Positions 9,817 through 16,020 are shown, counted from the stretch's first letter. The stretch: DNA of 64,000 nt from Pseudothauera rhizosphaerae (GCF_004801305.1 NZ_SSOD01000006.1:124001-188000); one strand, 5' to 3'. A program made the numbers and translations. The notes: generated by a model not told the origin, from the sequence alone.

Positions 9817-10569
9817 TCATTCACAATCGCAATCGTCGCCGAACAGCATGCCGGCAATGCCGACGCCCAGTACGACGGCGCCCAGCGTCCCCCAGAAACC
9901 GAGCCCGGCTTTGGGGCAAGCCGGCAGCGGGGCGAATCCGCCCGAACCGTAGTCCGTTCGTACCGCAGGCCGGGCGGACGGCAGGGTATTCCGGTGCCGT
10001 TGGGCCGTCAGCAACTCCCGCTGCGCGATCCAGACTCCCAGTTCGATGCGCTGCGGCGCCAGCGTCGAGGTCAGCCTGACGCGCAATTCCACGCGGCCCG
10101 TCGTCGGCAAACCCCGCCGCCGCAACGCGCCCACGGGATCGGCGATGGAGTCCGTCAGCTCTTCCAGCCAGCAGAGCACATTGCGCAGGTGATGGCGATA
10201 GGTATCCAGCAGAAGCCCGTGCGCGTGAGCATCCTCGCCTGGCACCCGCAGGGCGGCAATCCGCGTATGGCCATTCATGAGCGGCAGAAGGACGGCTTGG
10301 AAATCCTGAGCCGCGCCGAGAATTTCCGCGTCGCCGCAGCGGTCCAGCGCCGCGAGCCGCCCCATGGGTTCCAGCGCGGCGGCGCAGATGCGCCGGACGT
10401 CCAGGTCGATGGCATCCAGGCTGTGCCGCGCGGTGGCGGCAAAGTCCGCGTCGAACCCGGTTTGCGCCACGGACGTTTCCAGATGCCGCGCCAGGGCGGC
10501 CCGCAGCGGGCGCAGGGCCTGGCCGAGCAGGACGACATGGCCGGGCAGCACGGAGGTTTCGTTTTCCAT
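9817..10569 (-). CDS. Hypothetical C-terminally membrane-anchored protein, paralog B
   Basis: 250 residues, starting MENETSVLPGHVVLLGQALR. A predicted cytoplasmic helical body is followed by a low-complexity linker (near GSGGFAPLPACPKAG), a hydrophobic helix (GFWGTLGAVVLGVGIAGMLF) and the acidic Cys-containing end GDDCDCE. Diverged paralog of the protein at 8178-8825, with the same order of conserved blocks and the same type of upstream palindrome. No family recognised. It lies between vapBC and the HTH regulator, on the strand opposite to rsr and rtcB. Confidence 0.65.
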   Translation of the reverse strand: MENETSVLPGHVVLLGQALRPLRAALARHLETSVAQTGFDADFAATARHSLDAIDLDVRRICAAALEPMGRLAALDRCGDAEILGAAQDFQAVLLPLMNGHTRIAALRVPGEDAHAHGLLLDTYRHHLRNVLCWLEELTDSIADPVGALRRRGLPTTGRVELRVRLTSTLAPQRIELGVWIAQRELLTAQRHRNTLPSARPAVRTDYGSGGFAPLPACPKAGLGFWGTLGAVVLGVGIAGMLFGDDCDCE

Positions 10570-10616
10570 GGAGCGTCTCGCGGGGATAAGGATGCGGCCA
10601 TTGTTCTACCGCCGGT

Positions 10617-10660
10617 GGCTCACACAGTGAGCCTGCGCCCCGCGCACAATCCGGCCATGT
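10617..10660. promoter_or_regulatory. Conserved palindromic element upstream of paralog B
   Basis: Perfect 7-bp inverted repeat GGCTCAC (10617-10623) and GTGAGCC (10627-10633) with spacer ACA, then CGCACAATCCGGCC. Best copy of the element also seen at 8877-8918 and 12102-12140. A candidate binding site for the HTH protein encoded next door at 10722-11009; the pairing of site and protein is inference. Confidence 0.55.
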
Positions 10661-10721
10661 TTGTGATTGCGGCGTTCGCCGGTCTGTTGGAACAGCCGTG
10701 GCCCCGACCCAGCGAGCGCCG

Positions 10722-11009
10722 TCAGGCGCTGGGAACGGTTTCCTGCCGGTTTTCCGTCGGGGTCACGGCGATGAGGTCTTCGATGCCGCACCGGAGCACG
10801 GCGACCAGTCCGCCCAGCACGGCGGTGGACACATGGGTGGATTGGCCGTCGACGATGCGGATCAGTTGGGGGACGGAAATATCGACGCCTATGGTTTTCA
10901 ACATCCGTTGCAGGGCCGCCACGGAGCGGATGCCCCGTTCGGCCATGACGACGCGGATGCGAAAGGCCAGGGTGACCGGGCTGCCCTGGGCGGGGACGGG
11001 GCGGAGCAT
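10722..11009 (-). CDS. Cro/C1-type helix-turn-helix regulator
   Basis: 95 residues from ATG at 11009 (MLRPVPAQGSP). The core VTLAFRIRVVMAERGI-SVAALQRML...ISVPQLIRIVDG...LGGLVAVLRCGIEDLIAV is a typical small XRE/Cro-C1 fold, with the HTH around residues 25-60. The short length and lack of a ligand domain suggest a simple repressor or activator. It is divergent from the sigma-70-like promoter at 11105-11133 that opens the tRNA-like/rsr region, so it is the obvious candidate regulator of that region and of the palindromic elements. Confidence 0.8.
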   Translation of the reverse strand: MLRPVPAQGSPVTLAFRIRVVMAERGIRSVAALQRMLKTIGVDISVPQLIRIVDGQSTHVSTAVLGGLVAVLRCGIEDLIAVTPTENRQETVPSA

Positions 11010-11104
11010 GGGGCGATTCCTCAGGACGGGAAGGGGTTCGGACGGACTGTTGTGCGCGCAGTGTAGCAAAACACCCTAATCAGCAAAAATCTTTCATAAA
11101 ACGA

Positions 11105-11133
11105 TTGACCATCGCAGAATCTGTCCGTATGAT
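11105..11133 (+). promoter_or_regulatory. Strong sigma-70-like promoter
   Basis: TTGACC at 11105-11110, 17-bp spacer, TATGAT at 11128-11133. Near-consensus in an otherwise GC-rich window. It points toward the initiator-tRNA-like gene at 11188, so transcription would begin near 11140. E. coli rtcBA uses sigma-54 and RtcR; no sigma-54 site was found here. Confidence 0.7.
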
Positions 11134-11187
11134 CCGCCGACATTCTTTCTTCATTGCCCCTTCGGGGCGGCAAGCACAAGGAACAGA

Positions 11188-11262
11188 CGCGGGGCAGCGC
11201 AGTGGCAGCGTGCCGGGCTCATAACCCAGAGGTCGGCGGTTCGAATCCGTTTCCCGCATCCA
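11188..11262 (+). tRNA. Initiator-tRNA-like gene (anticodon CAT), possibly a tRNA mimic
   Basis: 75 bases. Acceptor CGCGGGG (11188-11194) pairs with TCCCGCA, leaving a C1:A72 mismatch, which is the bacterial initiator hallmark. D-stem GCGC/GCGT with GG in the loop. Anticodon arm has GGG:CCC next to loop CTCATAA (anticodon CAT), also initiator-like, but with an internal C:A mismatch. T-loop TTCGAAT on a stem with two G:U pairs. Encoded CCA at 11260-11262. The weak stems and the discriminator T suggest a diverged copy or decoy rather than the housekeeping tRNA-fMet. Confidence 0.75.
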
Positions 11263-11268
11263 ATTATC

Positions 11269-11487
11269 ATGAAAACCATGTCCATCGCTTCGATACCGAC
11301 CAGCCGGCAGGCCGCTTTCGGCGCCTGCCCGGCCGTGGCTTGCCGCCTGGCGGGCGAGCGGGCCATGGGCTCGATGGGCGGCGAATCGCGATTTACCGGC
11401 TTTGGCACAGGCAAGGGCCAGGCGGGTTACGGCCATTGGCGGAATCCGGGTGCGCGGAGATTCAGGCGGGAGCGCGGCATGGCATAG
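11269..11487 (+). CDS. Possible small hypothetical protein downstream of the tRNA-like gene
   Basis: 72-residue open frame (MKTMSIASIPTSRQ...) starting 7 bases after the tRNA-like gene and ending before the terminator at 11518. Ala/Gly/Arg-rich with no recognised domain and no clear ribosome site. It may be non-coding sequence of the same transcript. Confidence 0.25.
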   Translation: MKTMSIASIPTSRQAAFGACPAVACRLAGERAMGSMGGESRFTGFGTGKGQAGYGHWRNPGARRFRRERGMA

Positions 11488-11517
11488 CCATCCCTCCCAC
11501 GGCGGCAGCAATCGCCC

Positions 11518-11556
11518 AGCCCGGATCTCCGCAAGGAATCCGGGCTTTTTGTTTTT
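11518..11556 (+). terminator. Rho-independent terminator
   Basis: Stem AGCCCGGAT (11518-11526) with ATCCGGGCT, followed by TTTTGTTTTT. It would end the transcript that starts at the 11105-11133 promoter, giving an RNA of about 400 bases that carries the initiator-like tRNA. The genes downstream would then need read-through or another promoter. Confidence 0.85.
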
Positions 11557-11575
11557 CGGCATGAGGAATAGCGCC

Positions 11576-11743
11576 ATGCATCACAAACGCAAACGCAGCA
11601 AGAACGCCCGCGCCGGGTGCCTGCTGTGCAAGCCCAACAAGATGAACGGGTGGGCAAAGCACCGGGAACTGGGCCATTGCGGGTTTGGAAAACTGCGGCG
11701 GGAAGCCGCCGCGCGGGAAATGCTCAGGGAGATGAAACCATGA
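11576..11743 (+). CDS. Small basic conserved protein with RAGCLLCKP motif
   Basis: 55 residues (MHHKRKRSKNARAGCLLCKPNK...). The ATG at 11576 is preferred over one at 11561 because GAGGA lies 9-12 bases upstream of it. It is highly basic; the CxxC motif CLLC may hold a metal with the later Cys in GHCGFG. Similar tiny RAGCL-CKPxK proteins are known as conserved hypotheticals in proteobacteria; the function is unknown. Its basic charge and position among tRNA-like genes would suit RNA binding, which is inference. The stop overlaps the next start (ATGA). Confidence 0.7.
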   Translation: MHHKRKRSKNARAGCLLCKPNKMNGWAKHRELGHCGFGKLRREAAAREMLREMKP

Positions 11744-11952
11744 AACCCAGGACGAAACCGCGTAACCCCTACGTGGCCAGCGCTAAGTTCCGCAAGGCCG
11801 GAGCGCATGGAAAAACGGAAAAGGCGCAGCGGCGGCAGGCAAAGGCCGCGCTCCGCCGCGAGTCGAAGCGTGTGCCGGAGTACTTGCAGCAGCGCATTGC
11901 TGGGAGTGTGCCGCTGCCAATGCTTCGGCCGGCCCAAGCCTCTCTGGCGTAA
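11740..11952 (+). CDS. Small basic conserved hypothetical protein
   Basis: 70 residues, starting MKPRTKPRNPYVASAKFRK and rich in Lys, Arg and Ala (KAQRRQAKAALRRE). It resembles short conserved proteins with an RNP(F/Y)...KFRxAGxHxK pattern. Coupled to the previous gene by a 4-base ATGA overlap. Its 3' end overlaps the 5' acceptor strand of the Phe-like tRNA (from 11938), so mRNA translation and tRNA processing would compete. Function unknown; nucleic-acid binding is likely from composition only. Confidence 0.6.
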   Translation: MKPRTKPRNPYVASAKFRKAGAHGKTEKAQRRQAKAALRRESKRVPEYLQQRIAGSVPLPMLRPAQASLA

Positions 11953-12013
11953 GTGGTCTGCGCGCCTGTCTGAAGAACAGGAGGACGCCGTTCGATTCGG
12001 CGGGGAGGCACCA
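11938..12013 (+). tRNA. tRNA-Phe-like gene (anticodon GAA)
   Basis: 76 bases with a complete cloverleaf. Acceptor GCCTCTC (11938-11944) pairs 7/7 with GGGAGGC (12003-12009, one G:U). D-stem GCGT/GCGC. Anticodon stem CCTGT/ACAGG around loop CTGAAGA (anticodon GAA). T-stem CGCCG/CGGCG around TTCGATT. Discriminator A and encoded CCA (12011-12013). It begins inside the preceding CDS. It could be a functional tRNA, but its position in the Rsr/Y-RNA island makes a decoy or substrate role possible. Confidence 0.8.
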
Positions 12014-12021
12014 GCTTGGAT

Positions 12022-12097
12022 GGTGTTCGTGGTGTAGTGGTCTGCATGTCTGGCTGTGACCCAGAAGGTACCGGATCGTAACCGGTCGAACACCCCA
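12022..12097 (+). tRNA. tRNA-His-like gene (anticodon GTG)
   Basis: G at -1 (12022) faces C73 (12094), the identity pair of tRNA-His. Acceptor GTGTTCG (12023-12029) pairs fully with CGAACAC (12087-12093). Anticodon stem TCTGG/CCAGA around CTGTGAC (anticodon GTG). T-stem ACCGG/CCGGT around the unusual loop ATCGTAA, in which the conserved TTC is replaced. Encoded CCA at 12095-12097. The D-stem has two wobble pairs. The altered T-loop argues against a standard elongator tRNA. It starts 8 bases after the Phe-like gene. Confidence 0.78.
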
Positions 12098-12101
12098 GTC
12101 C

Positions 12102-12126
12102 GGCAGGCTCATTCCGTGAGCCTGCC
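12102..12126. promoter_or_regulatory. Palindromic element in the rsr leader
   Basis: Perfect 10-bp arms GGCAGGCTCA (12102-12111) and TGAGCCTGCC (12117-12126) with a 5-base loop, starting 4 bases after the His-like tRNA and ending 47 bases before the rsr start. It shares the GGCTCA...GTGAGCCTG core and a following ACAAT with the elements at 8877 and 10617. It could be an operator, an RNA hairpin that releases the tRNA 3' end, or a weak terminator without a T-run. Confidence 0.6.
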
Positions 12127-12172
12127 ACGGGACGACAATGCCCCTGCAATGGCAGGAAAGGAGAACAAGAAC

Positions 12173-13759
12173 ATGGCAAACACGCAACTCTTCGCATCCA
12201 GCCGGGGGCGCCTGCTACCGGCGGCCGATGCCGGCAACGAGGCGGGCGGCAGCGCGTACCGGCTGCCCGCCCCTGCCCGGCTCGCCCAGTATCTGATGAC
12301 GGGGACGCTTAACGGCACCTTCTACGCCGACGCGGCGGCCCAGCTCGACGCGCTGCTCGGGCTGGCGGAAGAAGTCGACGCGGAATTCCTCGCCCGGGCG
12401 GCCATTTACGCCCGGCAGCGGGGATACATGAAGGACGTACCGGCGCTGATCGCCGCCATCCTGACGCGCAAGGACAGCCGCCTGGCGCGCATCGTCTTCG
12501 AGCGGGTCATCGACAACGGCCGCATGCTGCGCAACTTCGTGCAGATCGTGCGCTCCGGCCGGACCGGGCGGAAGTCGCTGGGCACCGCGCCCAAGCGGCT
12601 GGTCCAGCGCTGGCTTGAGCAGGCCGACGACCGCCGCCTGCTCAACGCCTCCGTGGGCAACCAGCCTTCGCTGGCCGACATCGTGAAGATGATGCATCCG
12701 CGCCCGGCGGACGCCACCCGCGAGGCCTTCTACGGCTGGCTGATCGGCAAGTCCGTCGACGAGAGCAGGCTGCCGGAGATCGTGCGCGCCTTCGAAGCGT
12801 TCAAGCGCGGCGAAGGCGCGATGCCGGACGCGGAGTTCCGCCTGCTGACCGGCGCGCCACTGAGCACGGCGCAATGGACGGACATCGCCCTGCGCGCGCC
12901 GTGGCAGATGACGCGCATGAACCTCAACACCTTCGCCCGCCACGGCGTGTTCGGCGGCGAGGCGGACGAGGTCGTCGCCCGCCGCCTGTGCGATCCGGAA
13001 GCGATCCGCCGGGCGCGCGCCTACCCGTACCAGTTGCTGGTGGCGCATGCCCAGGCCGTGCCCGAGGTGCCGGCGGTCGTGAAGCTGGCCTTGCAGGATG
13101 CGCTGGACGCCTCGCTCGCCAACGTGCCGGAACTGCCCGGCCGGACCTGGGTACTGGTGGATGTGTCGGGCTCCATGGGCTCGCCGGTCACCGGCTATCG
13201 CCGGGGTGCGACGACGGCGGTGCGCTGCGTGGATGTGGCGGGTCTGATCGCCGCGGCGGTGTTGCGCAGGAATCCGCTTGCCGGGGTGATCGCCTTCGAT
13301 ACCGCCGCGCGGATGCTGGATCTCAACCCGCGCGACAGTGTGGCGACCAACACCGGCCGGACCGCGGCGCAGCTCGGTGGCGGCACGGCCGTCTCCAGCG
13401 CCTTCGCCCTGCTGAACCGCGAGGCCGCGCAAGGCGACACCGTGATCCTCGTCTCGGACAACCAGTCCTGGGCGGATACGGGCAGAGGGCCGACGGAGAC
13501 GATGCGCCAGTGGGAAGCGTTCCGCCAGCGCAATCGGGATGCCCGGCTGGCGTGCATCGACCTGCAGCCCTACGGCACCGTACAGGCCGCGCCGCGGGAT
13601 GACGTGCTGCACGTAGGCGGCTTTTCAGACGCCGTTTTCGATCTGCTGGCGAGCTTCGCGGCCGGGCAGATGGGGGCGGATTTCTGGATCAAGGAGATTG
13701 ATGAGGTGAAACTCGAAGAGGCTCACGGCGCGAATGCGGACGGGACTGCATCGGACTGA
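12173..13759 (+). CDS. rsr: Ro60/TROVE-domain RNA-binding protein Rsr
   Basis: 528-residue bacterial Ro60 ortholog. The start at 12173 (MANTQLFASSRGR) follows a good ribosome site AGGAAAGGAG. The N-terminal two thirds is the TROVE HEAT-repeat ring (SAYRLPAPARLAQYLMTGTL, RQRGYMKDVPALIAAIL, RFVQIVRSGRTG-like helices) that binds misfolded RNA ends and Y RNA. The C-terminal third is a von Willebrand A domain with an intact MIDAS: DVSGSMGSP, Thr in LGGGTAVSSAF and Asp in LVSDNQSW. Known partners are Y RNAs and exoribonucleases such as PNPase. The stop codon (13757-13759) lies inside the first Y-RNA-like unit, and rtcB follows. Confidence 0.95.
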   Translation: MANTQLFASSRGRLLPAADAGNEAGGSAYRLPAPARLAQYLMTGTLNGTFYADAAAQLDALLGLAEEVDAEFLARAAIYARQRGYMKDVPALIAAILTRKDSRLARIVFERVIDNGRMLRNFVQIVRSGRTGRKSLGTAPKRLVQRWLEQADDRRLLNASVGNQPSLADIVKMMHPRPADATREAFYGWLIGKSVDESRLPEIVRAFEAFKRGEGAMPDAEFRLLTGAPLSTAQWTDIALRAPWQMTRMNLNTFARHGVFGGEADEVVARRLCDPEAIRRARAYPYQLLVAHAQAVPEVPAVVKLALQDALDASLANVPELPGRTWVLVDVSGSMGSPVTGYRRGATTAVRCVDVAGLIAAAVLRRNPLAGVIAFDTAARMLDLNPRDSVATNTGRTAAQLGGGTAVSSAFALLNREAAQGDTVILVSDNQSWADTGRGPTETMRQWEAFRQRNRDARLACIDLQPYGTVQAAPRDDVLHVGGFSDAVFDLLASFAAGQMGADFWIKEIDEVKLEEAHGANADGTASD

Positions 13760-13792
13760 TAATCCGTGGGCTCTGCCCGCGCACAACCCGTC
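13739..13792 (+). ncRNA. Y-RNA-like unit 0, overlapping the rsr stop codon
   Basis: Closing helix GACGGG (13739-13744) with CCCGTC (13787-13792). Then the conserved block ACTGCATC (13745-13752), a hairpin CGGA/TCCG with loop CTGATAA (tRNA-Ile-like GAT) and a hairpin GGGC/GCCC. It is preceded by GCGAATGC (13730-13737), as in the other units. The rsr TGA (13757-13759) lies in the first hairpin loop. Structure read by eye. Confidence 0.6.
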
Positions 13793-13824
13793 GATTGTTG
13801 TCGCACCACCCTTTACGCAGCGAA

Positions 13825-13946
13825 TGCCGTCGACACTACATCTCGATAACCGTGGGTCGGAGGTTCGAGTCCTCCCGCGATCCAGCGCACCGGATCGTGT
13901 GGCTCAGTCGGTAGAGCAACGGGGGCGCAAGCCCTGCGTGCCGGCA
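13825..13946 (+). ncRNA. Y-RNA-like unit 1 with a circularly permuted tRNA module (YrlA-like)
   Basis: Closing helix TGCCG (13825-13829) with CGGCA (13942-13946), and block ACTACATC (13835-13842). Read in order, the module contains the 3' strand of an anticodon-like stem (13850-13853), variable loop GGGTC, a T-arm GGAGG-TTCGAGT-CCTCC (13859-13875) and the acceptor 3' strand (13876-13883). An 8-base loop follows, then the acceptor 5' strand (13892-13899, 8 bp), TG, a canonical D-arm GCTC-AGTCGGTA-GAGC (13902-13917), the other anticodon-like strand, and a GCAA-tetraloop hairpin (13923-13934). This is a tRNA fold opened at the anticodon and closed at the acceptor, the topology reported for bacterial YrlA Y RNA. 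Probable Rsr partner. Confidence 0.8.
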
Positions 13947-13980
13947 ACCTTGTCGCTGCAATTTTTCGCGACGAATGCAT

Positions 13981-14036
13981 TGGTCAATACATCCATAGCG
14001 CTCCAAACGCACCACTGCCATCCAGTGGATTGACCA
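13981..14036 (+). ncRNA. Y-RNA-like unit 2, small hairpin module
   Basis: Closing helix TGGTCAAT (13981-13988) with ATTGACCA (14029-14036), 8 bp perfect. Block ACATCC (13989-13994). The internal hairpin CCACTG/CAGTGG directly abuts the 3' closing strand. Shorter than units 1 and 3 and without T- or D-arm features. Same flanking spacers as the other units. Confidence 0.62.
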
Positions 14037-14071
14037 CCCTCTTGTCGTCGCACCCTTTTCGGGGCGAATGC

Positions 14072-14179
14072 CGTTTCGACTACATCCGACAGGCAGCACC
14101 GGCAGCATGGTCGGGAAACCGTGCGGGCATCCCTTCGGGGATGCCGGGAGCCGCCGGCAAAAGGCTCCCCGCCGGAACG
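14072..14179 (+). ncRNA. Y-RNA-like unit 3, double-hairpin module
   Basis: Closing helix CGTTTCG (14072-14078) with CGGAACG (14173-14179), 7 bp with one G:U. Block ACTACATCC (14079-14087). Two strong hairpins follow: GGCATCCC-TTCG-GGGATGCC (14126-14145, stable UUCG tetraloop), then GGGAGC/GCTCCC (14146-14169). No D/T-arm sequence. It ends 41 bases before the rtcB start. Confidence 0.6.
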
Positions 14180-14220
14180 ATCTTGTCGCCCCACCCATTT
14201 GATACAGGGAGCAGTGTTTC

Positions 14221-15417
14221 ATGCCCATTCGTGAAGTCATCGCCAGACAGCGCGTCCCGATCAAGATCTGGACCGAAGACATCGACGACAGGTCGCGGCA
14301 GCAACTGGCCAACATCGCCAGCCTGCCCTTCGTCCATCACCATGTCGCGGCTATGCCGGACGTGCACCTGGGCATAGGCGCGACCATCGGCTCGGTCATC
14401 GCCACCCACAGGGCGATCATTCCGGCGGCAGTCGGCGTGGATATCGGCTGCGGCATGGTGGCCTGCCGCCTGTCGCTGACGGCGAACGACATCGACGAGA
14501 AATCGCTGAAGAAGGTCTTCGACCAGATCAGCCGCGACGTGCCGGTCGGCCGCGCCCAGCACAAGGACGCGGACGTGCTGCTGCACGCGGCCATGCCCTT
14601 CGAGGCGCGCCTGGACAGGATGACGGAGAAGCATCCGCAACTGCTCAAGGCCTTCGGCAAGTTCTCCAAATGGATGAACCAGATGGGCACGCTGGGTGGC
14701 GGCAACCATTTCATCGAGGTCTGTCTGGATGAATCCGGCCAGGTCTGGGTGATGCTGCACTCGGGCAGCCGCGGCATCGGCAATGCGCTGGCGGATTACT
14801 TCATCCAGTTGGCGCGCGAGGACATGGAGCGCTGGATGATCCATCTGCCGGACAGGGATCTCGCCTATTTCCCCGAAGGCAGCGAGCACTTCGACGACTA
14901 CGTCGAGGCGGTGAGCTGGGCGCAGGAATACGCGCTGCAGAACCGCGAGTGCATGGTCGATCTGGTGCTGAAGGCGCTGGGCCGCCATCTGCCGGAGTTC
15001 GACGTGACCAGCGAGGTGGTCAACTGCCACCACAACTACGTGGCGCAGGAAAACCACTTCGGCACCAACGTGTGGGTGACGCGCAAGGGCGCGATCCGCG
15101 CCCGCGAGGGCGATCTGGGCATCATCCCCGGCAGCATGGGGGCGAAGAGCTACATCGTGCGCGGCCTGGGCAATCCCGAGAGCTTCACGTCGAGCGCCCA
15201 TGGCGCGGGCCGCCGCATGAGCCGGACCGCGGCGGAAAAGCTGTTCACCGCGGCCGACCTCGCGCGCCAGACCGACGGGGTGATCTGCCGCAAGGACAAC
15301 GGCGTGGTGGACGAGATTCCCGGTGCCTACAAGGACATCGATACGGTAATGGAAAACCAGAAGGATCTGACCGAGACCCTGCACACGCTCAAGCAGGTGC
15401 TGTGCGTGAAGGGGTGA
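14221..15417 (+). CDS. rtcB: RNA-splicing ligase RtcB
   Basis: 398-residue GTP- and Mn-dependent RNA ligase that joins 2',3'-cyclic-phosphate (or 3'-phosphate) and 5'-OH ends, healing cleaved tRNA and rRNA. Family signatures are present: metal-binding Asp and Cys in GVDIGCGM, the GGGNHF motif, HSGSRG, and the guanylylated-His loop ESFTSSAHGAGRRMSR. Length matches the shorter RtcB subfamily. It lies 41 bases after the last Y-RNA-like unit, so rsr, the RNAs and rtcB form one probable transcript. No rtcA (RNA cyclase) or rtcR follows: the next gene is convergent msrA. Confidence 0.96.
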   Translation: MPIREVIARQRVPIKIWTEDIDDRSRQQLANIASLPFVHHHVAAMPDVHLGIGATIGSVIATHRAIIPAAVGVDIGCGMVACRLSLTANDIDEKSLKKVFDQISRDVPVGRAQHKDADVLLHAAMPFEARLDRMTEKHPQLLKAFGKFSKWMNQMGTLGGGNHFIEVCLDESGQVWVMLHSGSRGIGNALADYFIQLAREDMERWMIHLPDRDLAYFPEGSEHFDDYVEAVSWAQEYALQNRECMVDLVLKALGRHLPEFDVTSEVVNCHHNYVAQENHFGTNVWVTRKGAIRAREGDLGIIPGSMGAKSYIVRGLGNPESFTSSAHGAGRRMSRTAAEKLFTAADLARQTDGVICRKDNGVVDEIPGAYKDIDTVMENQKDLTETLHTLKQVLCVKG

Positions 15418-15459
15418 GCCGACGAGACTGCGGGGAAGCCCCCGCCCGCCCCCGGCGGA

Positions 15460-16020
15460 TCACCCCTTGCGCCGGCGCGCGGCGAACTTCTCGCGGAACT
15501 TGGCCACCTTGGGCGCCACCACGTACTGGCAGTAGGGCAGGTCGGAGTGGCGCACGAAATACTCGTGGTGCTCGACTTCAGCGGGCCAGAAGGTGCCGGC
15601 GCGCTCCACCCTGGTGACGATGGCCGACGGGAAGATGCGCGCTTCACCCATCTCCTCGATCACCGCCAGCGCCTCGTGCAGTTGCGCGTCGCTGGTGGCG
15701 AGGATGATGGAGCGGTACTGGGCGCCGATGTCGTTGCCCTGGCGGTTGAGCGTGGTGGGGTCGTGGATGGTGAAGAAGATTTCCAGCAGGTCGCGGAAGC
15801 CGATGGCCACGGGGTCGTATTCGATGCGCACCACTTCGGCATGACCGGTGCCGCCTTCACAGACCTCGCGGTAGGTGGGTGCTTCCAGGTGGCCGCCGGC
15901 ATAGCCGGAGGTCACGGCCCGTATCCCCTCCACCTCACGGAACACCGCCTCCAGGCACCAGAAGCAGCCGCCGCCGAGGATGGCGGTTTCGGTTACCGGG
16001 GTTGTCAGGTTCTCGTTCAT
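15460..16020 (-). CDS. msrA: Peptide-methionine (S)-S-oxide reductase MsrA
   Basis: 186-residue repair enzyme reducing Met-S-sulfoxide in proteins. The active-site motif GGCFWCLEAVF holds the catalytic Cys; the family segments TSGYAGGHLEAPTYREVC and GHAEVVRIEYDP follow, and HHEYFVRHSDLPYCQYVVAPKVAKFREKF closes the domain with a possible resolving Cys. No signal peptide, so cytoplasmic. Convergent with rtcB with a 42-base gap. Confidence 0.96.
   Translation of the reverse strand: MNENLTTPVTETAILGGGCFWCLEAVFREVEGIRAVTSGYAGGHLEAPTYREVCEGGTGHAEVVRIEYDPVAIGFRDLLEIFFTIHDPTTLNRQGNDIGAQYRSIILATSDAQLHEALAVIEEMGEARIFPSAIVTRVERAGTFWPAEVEHHEYFVRHSDLPYCQYVVAPKVAKFREKFAARRRKG

Larger units (their letters stand above)
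13798..14071 (+). repeat. Repeated spacer hairpin separating the Y-RNA-like units
   Basis: Each unit is preceded by the same spacer, TTGTCG...(G/A)CGAATGC. Copies: 13798-13827, 13950-13978 and 14042-14071. GCGAATGC alone precedes unit 0 (13730-13737), and TTGTCG alone follows unit 3 (14183-14188 region). Within each spacer TCG(C) can pair with (G)CGA. The spacing suggests RNA processing sites between tandem units. Confidence 0.65.

Noticed and set aside
11395-11425. TGGCAC-like sigma-54 promoter near 11405
   Set aside because: The GC element at the correct spacing is missing (AGGGC instead of TTGC), and no RtcR gene is present in the window.
13898-13946. A tRNA-Cys-like 5' half (D-arm and a GCA-containing loop)
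   Set aside because: No matching downstream T-arm or acceptor strand exists. The acceptor partner and T-arm lie upstream, which fits a permuted Y-RNA module better.
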